Below, one piece after another: positions 7,538-14,938 of a DNA stretch of 64,000 nucleotides (positions within the stretch are counted from its first letter, which is position 1; the number at the start of each line of letters is the position of its first letter). Below the pieces are notes generated by a model that was not told where the DNA came from, ran no database searches, and was given only the letters and a program-made list of their open reading frames with translations. The translations under genes and the position numbers were made by a program. This stretch comes from Nocardia sp. CC227C (lineage in GTDB: Bacteria; Actinomycetota; Actinomycetes; Mycobacteriales; Mycobacteriaceae). The DNA lies in the NCBI RefSeq assembly GCF_030767025.1, contig NZ_JASITE010000002.1, positions 62,001 through 126,000 of the forward strand, read 5' to 3'.

Positions 7538-9046
7538 TCAGTCGCTCGGCGCGATCAATTCCGACATGAGGGTCGAGACCAGCGTGTAGGCGAGATTGAC
7601 CAGGCTGGAGGCGATCCCGGTCTCCTGGCTGTTCATGCCGAGCATCTTGGCCATCGGCCCCAGCAGCTGCACGGCGGTCTGCACCAGCGTCTTCAGCGAT
7701 CCGGACTCCGACGGCTGCGACTTGTCCGCACCCGGTGTGGACGGTGCCGCCGCCCCCGGACTCGGCTTCGCGTTCGGCAGTTGCGGTGCGGCCGGAGCGG
7801 CCGGGTTCGGCTTGGCGGCCGCGGCGGGCACCTGCGGATCCGGCTGCGCGCCGGGAGCCTGCGGGGTGGCCGGGGCACCGGCCGGAATCGGCACGCCCTC
7901 CGAGATCGGCTGGACGCCGTGCGGAACGCCGGAGGCCGGAACGGCGGCGGGCTGATCGGGTTGCGGCTGATCCGGATCCGGCGCGGCCGGGAGTGCCTCC
8001 CCCGGAGTGGTCGAATCGCCGGATGCCTGCGGTTCGAGCGGAGCGCCGTGCTGCACCGGCGGTTGCTCATCCCCCGGAGCCGGGTCCGGCTCGACGGCCT
8101 GAGCGGGCTGCACCGGATAGGCGGGCACCTCCGGCGCTGGGACGGGCACCTCCGGCGCGGCGGCGGGCGGCTGCGCCTGCACCTGCGGAGCCGGTTCCGG
8201 AACGGCGGCCCGCTCCTGCTCGGCCGGACCCGGGTCCAGTCCGAGCAGGAAGGCCGCCAAGCCGGTGGTGATGGCCACCGCGTGGCGCAATTGCCCCTCG
8301 GGCGATTCGAGCAGTCGCGCGTCCTCGGGGTTCGCGCCGTTGCCCATTTCGAGGAAGACGTCGGGCACGTGGGTCAGCGCCGGACCGGCGATGTCGGCGC
8401 GGGTCTGCAGGCCCTCGTTCCCGCCGTAGGCGGCGATGGGGAACCCGGCGCGCACATAGGCGTCGCGCATGACCTGGCTGGCGGCCAGTCCGGGGCCGCC
8501 CTGCACCTCGGTGGCCTTGGCGTCGGGCACCGGCAGTTCCGGAACGATGAGGTGGAAGCCGCGCAGTTCGGCGGGCGCGCTGTCGGCGTGGATGCTCACC
8601 GCGACATCGGCTCCGGACTGGTTGGCCGCGGCCGCGCGTTCGTCGATGCAGCCGCCCCAGCCGGTGTCGTCGGACCGGCTGAGGACGACCCGCGCGCCGA
8701 GGCCCTCGAGCGAGGTCCGCACCAACTGCGCGACATTCCAGTTGATGGTGTGCTCGGGGACGCCGTTGACGGTGATCATGCCGGTGGTCTGGCACGGCTT
8801 GGAGCCGCCCCGGCCGTCGGAGACCGGCCGGGCGATGTTCTGGTTGTGATCGGGGCCCTGGTGCCCCGGGTCCAGGAAGACGGTCTTCCCGGCGAGCTTC
8901 TGGGGCAATTCGGAAATCGCGGGACCGTCGGGCGCGGGGTTGTCGGGCGCGGCCAGCGCGATGGCCGGGACGAACCCGGCCACGGTGGTGATCGCCGCGG
9001 CCGTGACGGCAGTGCGAATACCAGCCTTGATGATGCTTGGCTTCAT
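7538..9046 (-). CDS. Secreted N-acetylmuramoyl-L-alanine amidase (Rv3717 type)
   Basis: This 502-residue exported zinc amidase (Amidase_3 fold) cuts the bond between N-acetylmuramic acid and the stem peptide. A signal peptide ends near ALA-AP at about residue 33. The zinc ligands and catalytic glutamate are in place: His62 in FLDPGHQG, Glu98 in PEHTINW, His153 in SIHADS and Glu233 in FLEMGN. Cys85 and Cys133 probably form the disulfide seen in this group. Unlike the compact mycobacterial enzyme, it has a long Pro/Ala/Gln-rich region (about residues 275-440) and then a conserved-looking amphipathic C-terminal segment, which could attach it to the envelope. It is monocistronic with a clear terminator. 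Confidence 0.9.
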   Translation of the reverse strand: MKPSIIKAGIRTAVTAAAITTVAGFVPAIALAAPDNPAPDGPAISELPQKLAGKTVFLDPGHQGPDHNQNIARPVSDGRGGSKPCQTTGMITVNGVPEHTINWNVAQLVRTSLEGLGARVVLSRSDDTGWGGCIDERAAAANQSGADVAVSIHADSAPAELRGFHLIVPELPVPDAKATEVQGGPGLAASQVMRDAYVRAGFPIAAYGGNEGLQTRADIAGPALTHVPDVFLEMGNGANPEDARLLESPEGQLRHAVAITTGLAAFLLGLDPGPAEQERAAVPEPAPQVQAQPPAAAPEVPVPAPEVPAYPVQPAQAVEPDPAPGDEQPPVQHGAPLEPQASGDSTTPGEALPAAPDPDQPQPDQPAAVPASGVPHGVQPISEGVPIPAGAPATPQAPGAQPDPQVPAAAAKPNPAAPAAPQLPNAKPSPGAAAPSTPGADKSQPSESGSLKTLVQTAVQLLGPMAKMLGMNSQETGIASSLVNLAYTLVSTLMSELIAPSD

Positions 9047-9198
9047 AAGCGGTGACGGCGATCCGGGCGGAACGCCCCTCCCTTCCCACTAGTAACACCA
9101 AACCCAGTGGTTCACTCTCGCAACGCTGGTTACCTTCTGGCAAGCGCCTGGCGGCGCTGTGATCGAACTGTTACCAGTGGTCAGGGGCTACGAGGCCG

Positions 9199-9669
9199 TC
9201 AGGACGACACGATGCGGTCGCCCTCGACCCGGATCGAGCGACCGTTCAGCGGACGCGCCGCCGGACCGCTGGCGACCGTGCCGTCCAGCCGGAAGCTGCT
9301 GCCGTGGCACGGGCACTTGATCAGGCCGTCGGACACCTCGTTCACCTTGCACCCGGCGTGCGTACAGGTCGACGAGAAGCCCTGGAAGGCGCCGACAGCG
9401 GCCTGCGTGATGACCACATCACCGGCAATGAGCCCGCCGCCCACCGGTACGTCGGCGGTCCTGGCCAACTCGGCCGGGGGCTGTCCCTCCGCCCGCTGCT
9501 CCGGTGCGTCCGAATCGGCCTGACTGCCGCCGTAGCTGGAACACGCGGCCAGGGTCACGGCGGTCGCTGCCACACCCACACCGGCCAGCGCGGTGCGGCG
9601 GTCCAGCCGCGGGCCGCCGGACTCGGCGTCCGGCGTCGAGATATCAGAGATGTCACTGTCGTGGGTCAT
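9199..9669 (-). CDS. Exported Rieske [2Fe-2S] lipoprotein
   Basis: This is a 156-residue electron-transfer protein. The N-terminus carries a twin-arginine-like signal (RRTALAGVG) and a lipobox TLAAC with Cys43, so it is probably a lipoprotein on the outer face of the membrane. The Rieske domain has CTHAGC (Cys102, His104, Cys107) and CPCHGSSF (Cys119, Cys121, His122), that is both ligand pairs and the disulfide pair. The ATG at 9669 is chosen because AGGAG lies 7 nt upstream; an open frame extends to 9711. It ends the sigma / exported protein / membrane cytochrome operon, where it could exchange electrons with the neighbouring b561-like protein. Confidence 0.9.
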   Translation of the reverse strand: MTHDSDISDISTPDAESGGPRLDRRTALAGVGVAATAVTLAACSSYGGSQADSDAPEQRAEGQPPAELARTADVPVGGGLIAGDVVITQAAVGAFQGFSSTCTHAGCKVNEVSDGLIKCPCHGSSFRLDGTVASGPAARPLNGRSIRVEGDRIVSS

Positions 9670-9741
9670 GGGTTCACTCCTGTTCGAAGGGGGCCGGAAA
9701 CGACCGCTCATGGTTATCGACGTACGGGCGGGCCGCCGGGT

Positions 9742-10317
9742 TCACGCGCCGAATCCCTTGACCCGGAAGTACCAGACCGCCGAGCTGAACCACAGCCCGA
9801 CGACTCCGGTGAACAGCAACCCACCCGCGAGCGGAATCACCCAGCCGGGCAGCCCTTTTCGGGTGAGCAGCAGCATCTTGGTGACGAAGACGCCGTACAG
9901 CAGACAGCCGAGCAGCGAGTGCACCAGCACCCGGGTGTCGAAGGTGGCGAAGCCGAAGGCGTAGAGACAGTGCACCGCGACCGGCAGGCTGATCAGCACC
10001 GCCAGCCGGCCCGACCAGACGTGCCAGAACCCGGCCCACCGGCCGGGGCGAATCCTCGGCAGCAGGCCGTACATGGCCAGCGCACTGATGTCCTGGCCCA
10101 CGGCAAGCACCACCACGGCGGTGGCGAGCCAGGACTTCACCGCGCCGGGGCTGGAGAATCCGGCCAGGCTCACGGCGGTGCCCGCCGGGGTGTGCACCGC
10201 ACCGTAGACACCGAGCGCGACGGCGGTGGCCGCGCCCGCGAGCACGATCAGGGCGATGGCCGAAGCCGTTGTGTTACCGCCGTTTTCGCGGGCGGGCGGC
10301 TCAGAAGTCGTCGTCAT
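9742..10317 (-). CDS. Six-helix membrane protein, cytochrome b561/ferric-reductase-like (DUF6529-like)
   Basis: This is a 191-residue integral membrane protein with about six hydrophobic helices. Histidines sit inside or at the ends of helices in FWHVWSGR, PVAVHCLYAF and RVLVHSLLG, spaced as in di-haem b561 and ferric-reductase-like membrane domains. I therefore infer haem-mediated electron transfer across the membrane. From memory it resembles the DUF6529 family, which often sits next to Rieske proteins in actinobacteria. It overlaps the preceding gene by 17 bp (20 bp if GTG 10320 is used), so translation is coupled. The Rieske gene begins 72 nt downstream. Confidence 0.75.
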   Translation of the reverse strand: MTTTSEPPARENGGNTTASAIALIVLAGAATAVALGVYGAVHTPAGTAVSLAGFSSPGAVKSWLATAVVVLAVGQDISALAMYGLLPRIRPGRWAGFWHVWSGRLAVLISLPVAVHCLYAFGFATFDTRVLVHSLLGCLLYGVFVTKMLLLTRKGLPGWVIPLAGGLLFTGVVGLWFSSAVWYFRVKGFGA

Positions 10318-10960
10318 CACCGGTCACCTTCCGGGCGTCGGGAGCCAGGTTCGGGGCGGGTGAGGTGGACCCGTCGGCATTGCGGCGCACGCCCGTGACC
10401 GAGCCGTCGGGGGCGACCACCCAGCTGTCGCGCGCGCCCGCGTCGCGGTCGATGTAGATCCCCGCCGGGTCTCGCACGGCGGGTGCGGTGAATTCCCAGC
10501 TGCGCTCCCCCAGCGTCAGCAGCCCGGTCAGCGCGCCGTCGAGGAGGGCGGCTTCGATCCGGGACTCCTTGCCCGACAGCTCGGTGCGCCCGGCGGCGGC
10601 GTCGCCGCGCAGCCAGCTCTCGACGCTCGCGCCGTCGCAGACGTAGGCGACCGAACGATCCCCGGTGACCGTGACCGACAGGGTGAGCGGGCGGTTCTCG
10701 GTCGCGATGGTGGTCACGTAGTCGGCCTGGGCCGGGAACGGGGTCGCGGCGGCGGTGGGCGGCACGGTGGTGGGACTCGCGGTGGTGGGACTCGCGCCGG
10801 TGGGATTCGCGGTGGCGGGTGCCGTGACGGCGGTGGCGGGACCGGCGCTGTCGGCGGGCGCGGAGTCGCTGCCGCCCCGGGTGACGATATTGGTCAGCAG
10901 CAGGCCGCCGCCGACGGCGGCCACTGCGATGAGGGTGAGGATGGGACCGGCCCGTTTCAT
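10301..10960 (-). CDS. Membrane-anchored exported protein of unknown function
   Basis: This 219-residue protein has a single N-terminal hydrophobic anchor (residues 5-25), an Ala/Thr/Pro-rich linker to about residue 75, and a compact extracytoplasmic domain with one cysteine (VAYVCDGASVESWL). It ends in an acidic GDDDDF. It has a good ribosome-binding site (AGGAG, 5 nt before ATG). It lies 31 nt after the ECF sigma gene and overlaps the next gene. A cytoplasmic N-terminus followed by an outside domain resembles an anti-sigma layout, but the cytoplasmic part is only a few residues and has no zinc-binding motif, so that role is unlikely. No known family is recognised. Confidence 0.7.
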   Translation of the reverse strand: MKRAGPILTLIAVAAVGGGLLLTNIVTRGGSDSAPADSAGPATAVTAPATANPTGASPTTASPTTVPPTAAATPFPAQADYVTTIATENRPLTLSVTVTGDRSVAYVCDGASVESWLRGDAAAGRTELSGKESRIEAALLDGALTGLLTLGERSWEFTAPAVRDPAGIYIDRDAGARDSWVVAPDGSVTGVRRNADGSTSPAPNLAPDARKVTGDDDDF

Positions 10961-10991
10961 CGGAACTCCTGGTGCGGCGTGGCGGGGTGGG

Positions 10992-11576
10992 TCAGGCGCT
11001 GAGGGGCTGTCGGCGCAGGGAGCGCAGGGCGTAGTGCACCCGGGTTTTGACGGTGCCGACGGGGATCCCCATATCGGCGGCCACGTCCTGGTAGGCGCGG
11101 TCGTTCAGGATGACCTGGACCACGGCGTCGCGCTGCGGTGCGGGCAGGCGGGCGAGCAGTTCCGCCACCAGCAGGCCGTCGGCGAGGGTGTCGGCGAAGT
11201 CCGGGCGGGCGTAGTGGCCTTCGGCCACGTCGCCGAGTTCGTCCCAGGCGCTGTCGCCGGGGCGGGCGGCGCGCATCCGGGCGATATCGGTGAGGACATT
11301 GCGTTCGATGGTGAGCAGCCAGGTGCGCACGCTGCCGCGGTCGGGGTTGTAGGTGCCGCAGGCGCGCCAGGCCCGGAGCAGGGTCTCCTGGACGGCGTGC
11401 TCGGCCAGCCCGGGGTCGCCCAGGCGGCGCAGGGCGCGCCAGTGCAGCAGGGCCTTGTCGGCGCGGAGGACCTCGGCGAGGCCGGAATCGGTGCACAGCC
11501 CGGCGCAGCGGTCGGCGCAGCCCGGCGGACCGGTGCGGGTGGCGGTCAAGGTGGGGAGGGGCCGCAAGTGTGTCAT
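10992..11576 (-). CDS. ECF-family RNA polymerase sigma factor
   Basis: This 194-residue sigma-70-family factor has region 2 (ALRRLGDPGLAEHAVQETLL then GSVRTWLLTIERNVLTDIAR) and region 4 (LARLPAPQRDAVVQVI with the helix-turn-helix DVAADMGIPVGTVKTRVHYA). It heads a four-gene minus-strand operon with an exported protein, a b561-like protein and a Rieske protein. No recognisable anti-sigma gene is adjacent. Before region 2 the N-terminus carries Cys20, Cys24 and Cys28 (CADRCAGLC), which could bind a metal or respond to oxidation. The operon content suggests control of a membrane electron-transfer module, which is inference. Confidence 0.9.
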   Translation of the reverse strand: MTHLRPLPTLTATRTGPPGCADRCAGLCTDSGLAEVLRADKALLHWRALRRLGDPGLAEHAVQETLLRAWRACGTYNPDRGSVRTWLLTIERNVLTDIARMRAARPGDSAWDELGDVAEGHYARPDFADTLADGLLVAELLARLPAPQRDAVVQVILNDRAYQDVAADMGIPVGTVKTRVHYALRSLRRQPLSA

Positions 11577-11991
11577 GTCCTGAATATCGCGATCCGACCC
11601 GGGAACGACATCGGTGGTCGATACCTAATTCCGAAACGTCCGAACGGTCGGATTGCCACTCAAACCATTCGCAAAGCTAAGCGAATGGCCGGTTTGCCCA
11701 GTTGTGAAACCGTCCGGTACCGTTTCTCCCGCGCCACCCTCCGGAAGCCGGCGGCGCGGTCCCCGTGGGTCCGAGGGGAACCCGCGGGGACTACTCTGAA
11801 ATCGCTCGCGCCACCCTCCCGCTCGAGCACATTGAAACCGGTTTGTACGCAATGAATTCGGGCGTTCATCACATTTCTCCACACATTCTCTGATAAACCT
11901 GCGCCCGGAGAGATTCGGGGATCTGTCACCACGGGGCCGCACGCACCGGAAAGCTGCGCGCGGCCGTCGCGAACTGCGAGGGAGGACCGCC
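11577..11991. promoter_or_regulatory. Divergent intergenic region with stem-loop and repeated motifs
   Basis: This 415-bp non-coding region separates the ECF sigma operon from a small secreted protein. It contains a hairpin (arms CCATTCGC 11665-11672 and GCGAATGG 11681-11688), a 10-bp palindrome AAACCGGTTT at 11835-11844, and a 13-bp direct repeat CGCGCCACCCTCC at 11730-11742 and 11807-11819. The motif GAAACCG recurs around 11705 and 11834. These are candidate operator elements; I cannot place promoters with confidence. Confidence 0.45.
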
Positions 11992-12369
11992 GTGCGACTG
12001 CGCACGCTTGCGATCGCGGGGGTAATGGCGTCCGCGCTCACGCCGCTGACGTCGGGTTTCGCCGCCGCCGCACCGGCCGCGGAAATACCGGGCGATGGCC
12101 AGTACCTGGTCGGCGTCGATATACAGCCGGGTTACTACGAGGCCAGTGGCGTCGAGGATCCCGCCGTGGCCTGTTTCTGGCGGCGGCTGTGGAAAGTCCA
12201 GACCGATACCGACTACAACGATCCGAACTATTACATCATCGCCAGCGACTTCACCCGGGTGCGTCCCGTGCGGGTGGAGATCAAGGCAACCGATGTGGCA
12301 TTCCGCAGCGACAACTGCGGCAGCTGGCGCATGGTCCCCACACCGCCCAGCACCGGCTCGTTCGGCTGA
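11992..12369 (+). CDS. Small secreted protein of unknown function
   Basis: This 125-residue protein has a signal peptide cleaved near AAAA-PAAEIP (about residue 27) and a mature domain of about 95 residues. The mature part opens with GDGQYLVGVDIQPGYYEASG, a pattern common in small exported actinobacterial proteins, and has two cysteines (in VACFWRR and SDNCGSW) that could form a disulfide. The start is GTG behind GAGGGAGG. Function is unknown. It is followed 43 nt later by an SDR gene on the same strand. Confidence 0.75.
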   Translation: MRLRTLAIAGVMASALTPLTSGFAAAAPAAEIPGDGQYLVGVDIQPGYYEASGVEDPAVACFWRRLWKVQTDTDYNDPNYYIIASDFTRVRPVRVEIKATDVAFRSDNCGSWRMVPTPPSTGSFG

Positions 12370-12412
12370 CGAGTACCGCATTCCGACCGTGCGGTCCGGC
12401 TAGGGTGGCGGT

Positions 12413-13162
12413 ATGACGAGGCGCAGAATCCTGATCACCGGAGCGAGTTCCGGACTCGGTGCGGGCATGGCCCGCGAGTTCGCCCGCCGAGGCCGCGATC
12501 TGGCGCTGTGCGCCCGCCGCCTGGACCGGTTGACGGAACTGCGCGATGAGCTGCGCGCCGCCCATCCGGACATCACCGTCGCGGTGCGGGCCCTGGACGT
12601 GGACGACCACGCGGCGGTGCCGAAGGTCTTCGGCGAGTTGCGCGAGGAACTGGGCGGGCTGGACCGGATCATCGTGAACGCCGGTATCGGGAAGGGCGCC
12701 CGAGTGGGCACCGGGCGCGCCGAGGCCAATATCGCCACCACCACCACCAATTTCGTGAGTGCGCTGGCCCAGGCCGAGGCCGCCCTGGGCATCCTCCGCG
12801 AGCAGCGGTCCGGTCATCTGGTGCTGATCTCCTCCATGAGCGCGGTGCGCGGGCTGCCCGGCAAGAAGGCGGCGTACGCGGCCAGCAAAGCCGGGCTGTC
12901 CGCACTCGGCGAGGGTCTGGCCATCGAGTTGCGGAGCAGCCCGATCACCGTCACGACCGTGCAGCCGGGTTTCATCGCCACCGAGATGTCGGCGCAGGCG
13001 GGGGACGCGAAACTGGTTGCCTCGCTGGACAAGGGCGTGGCCGCCATGGTCGCCGCCATCGAGCGCGAGCCCGCGCGCGCCGATGTGCCCGCCTGGCCCT
13101 GGCGGCTGATCGGCGCGGTCCTGCCCCGGCTGCCGCGCGCGGTGGTGGCGCGGGTGAGCTGA
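12413..13162 (+). CDS. Short-chain dehydrogenase/reductase
   Basis: This is a 249-residue classical SDR, an NAD(P)-dependent oxidoreductase. The cofactor loop is ITGASSGLGAGMA (residues 8-20), the NAG motif is VNAGIG, and the active site is ISSMS (Ser) with YAASK (Tyr and Lys). PGFIATEM follows as expected for the substrate-side loop. The basic residues RR after the second strand (CARRLDRL) favour NADP(H). Length is typical. The substrate is not evident, and the gene has no pathway partner beside it. Confidence 0.9.
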   Translation: MTRRRILITGASSGLGAGMAREFARRGRDLALCARRLDRLTELRDELRAAHPDITVAVRALDVDDHAAVPKVFGELREELGGLDRIIVNAGIGKGARVGTGRAEANIATTTTNFVSALAQAEAALGILREQRSGHLVLISSMSAVRGLPGKKAAYAASKAGLSALGEGLAIELRSSPITVTTVQPGFIATEMSAQAGDAKLVASLDKGVAAMVAAIEREPARADVPAWPWRLIGAVLPRLPRAVVARVS

Positions 13163-13349
13163 GCCGCCGCGATCGCGCACCGGCCCAGCAAACCGGGCGG
13201 CCGACCGGCGGACGGGAACGACCGAACAATATGCGTAATGAAACGCCCAGTAGTGCAATATATTTCGTCGTATCCTGAAAGATCACAACGAGTCCCGGCC
13301 CACGAGCGGACCCGGAGCGCGGCGAACGGCACGACAGGACAAGGGGTTG

Positions 13350-13826
13350 ATGCGGATGATCGCAACCGTGGGTACGGCATATGCCGTCGTCGTGACCGCG
13401 GTGAGCGATCCGCGCGCCGTCGAGGGGCTGGAGTGGGACCGTGCCGTCGAACTCCTGCCCAGTATCGCCTCCGGCAATATGCGGGCCTGGTTGCGCACCC
13501 AGGAGGCCGCGGGCACGACGCCGCGCCACGGTGTGGTCGTCCCGGCGTCCTCGCGCCTGCGGTCCGCGCACCGGACACCGGCCCGCGAGATCTGCGTGCC
13601 CTCGGCCGAGTACCTGTGCTTCATGGACGCGCTACGGGCCGAATTGCGGGCCCGCCGGGCGGTCCTGGCGGAACGGCGACCGTCCGGATCGCAGCAGCGG
13701 ATCGACCACCGGGTCACCGCCCGGCCGCTGGCCGACGGCATGATGGAGCCGGACGACCGACTAGACGGGGGCGAATTCCCGACCGAACTCGACCGCATCG
13801 CCGCCCTGCTGACCGTGCGTCGGTGA
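13350..13826 (+). CDS. Hypothetical protein
   Basis: This is a 158-residue cytoplasmic-looking protein with no signal peptide, membrane helix or motif that I recognise. The N-terminal half (IATVGTAYAVVVTAV, then AVELLPSIASGNMRAWLR) looks like a small alpha/beta fold; the C-terminal half is charged and helical. The ATG at 13350 has AAGG 5 nt upstream; TTG 13347 is also possible. The 184 bp before it are unusually AT-rich for this genome (around 13225-13285) and probably hold its promoter. The 167 bp after it, up to the convergent ARPP-like gene, show nothing I can support. Confidence 0.55.
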   Translation: MRMIATVGTAYAVVVTAVSDPRAVEGLEWDRAVELLPSIASGNMRAWLRTQEAAGTTPRHGVVVPASSRLRSAHRTPAREICVPSAEYLCFMDALRAELRARRAVLAERRPSGSQQRIDHRVTARPLADGMMEPDDRLDGGEFPTELDRIAALLTVRR

Positions 13827-13993
13827 GCGGGTCCGCCGCGGCGGGGGAACGGGATGGGCGGCCGACGCAGTGATGGGGCGAACTTCGCTTCTCAGGCGAT
13901 TACTCCATATGGGATGAAGTCGGTTCCCACCGTGCTCGGCACAGTTCCCGTATGTCCTAGTGAACTCGCTTTCCCGCTGTCGCGCAACTCATT

Positions 13994-14938
13994 TCAGGCG
14001 GCGAATATCGAGGCGTAGACGACCCGCCCGGATTCGCTCACCACTTGGCCCGCCAGACCCGACCCCGTGACGGTGTGCAGGCGCAGGCCCAGGTAGCGCT
14101 CCTCCTCCACCGCGGCGAGATCACCGGCCGCGGGCAGCCGAGCGAGCACCGCGTGATCGCGCTCGGCGCGTGACCGTTCCAGGGCGGTCCGGATTCCGGC
14201 GAGGTCGGTGGCCTCGAACGGTACCGGGTCCACCGGCTCCGGCTCGGCCTGCCAGGCGGCCACACCGTAGGCGAAACACACCAGCGGCATCCACATCTCG
14301 GCGAAGAAGCGCGGATCAGGCGCGAGTTCCAACCCCGCGAACCGCTCACCCACGAAGAACACCGCGCCGAGTTGCTCCGGTACGCGCTCCAGACGGCTGC
14401 GGAAACGGGTCAGCACGGCCCGCTTGCGGGTGAGGATCTGCTCCAGGTGCCCACGCTCGGGCAGCCCGTAGCACCGGTTGACCGCGGCGATATCCGGCCA
14501 CAGCTTCGAATAGCCCTCGCGCCCACGCAGTTCCAGCGCGCGGGTGCGCAGTTCCCAGGGCAGCACGAAGAACCACTGATCGCGGCCCTCCAGGTAGCCG
14601 CCCTGTGCGGCCTGCACGCAGCAGGCATCCCGGAACAGCCGGGTCTGCCCCGCCGCCAGCAGCGCGGCCGAGCACAGCGCATGATTCTGCGCGCCGTCCT
14701 GGATGTAGCCGATGTGCAGCGGCACGATGGCGACTCCGGAGTCGGAACCGTTGTGCAGCTCCACATTTCCGTAGCCGACCACTCGCTTCAGTTTCAGTCC
14801 GGAACGGGGCGGCACGATGCCGGGACGGCCGGGCCCGTACACGGGCACCATGGTGAGCGCACCCGCGCGCTGCGGTACACCGAGCCGGTAGCCGGGCAAT
14901 GCGAGCGGGCTGGGGATCAGGGTGTCGAGCCGGGTCAT
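13994..14938 (-). CDS. ARPP-1-like domain protein (partner of vWA protein)
   Basis: This 314-residue soluble protein has the pattern of the ARPP-1 domain (ARG- and rhodanese-phosphatase-associated protein). After a beta-rich N-terminus it reads VELHNGSDSGVAIVPL, IQDGAQNHALCSAALLAAGQ and CCVQAAQGGY. This corresponds to the family run of an Asn-Gly hairpin, a GaQN segment and a conserved CV(E/Q)xG segment. ARPP-1 proteins are known mainly from genomic association with ADP-ribosylglycohydrolases and phosphatases; no activity has been shown to my knowledge. Its ATG overlaps the TGA of the upstream vWA gene (ATGA), so the two are translationally coupled and probably form one functional unit. An open frame extends to 15160, but that part is a shadow of the vWA gene. 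Confidence 0.65.
   Translation of the reverse strand: MTRLDTLIPSPLALPGYRLGVPQRAGALTMVPVYGPGRPGIVPPRSGLKLKRVVGYGNVELHNGSDSGVAIVPLHIGYIQDGAQNHALCSAALLAAGQTRLFRDACCVQAAQGGYLEGRDQWFFVLPWELRTRALELRGREGYSKLWPDIAAVNRCYGLPERGHLEQILTRKRAVLTRFRSRLERVPEQLGAVFFVGERFAGLELAPDPRFFAEMWMPLVCFAYGVAAWQAEPEPVDPVPFEATDLAGIRTALERSRAERDHAVLARLPAAGDLAAVEEERYLGLRLHTVTGSGLAGQVVSESGRVVYASIFAA

Noticed and set aside
10301..10960. Anti-sigma factor for the neighbouring ECF sigma
   Set aside because: The cytoplasmic part before the membrane anchor is only about five residues and lacks a zinc-binding anti-sigma motif.
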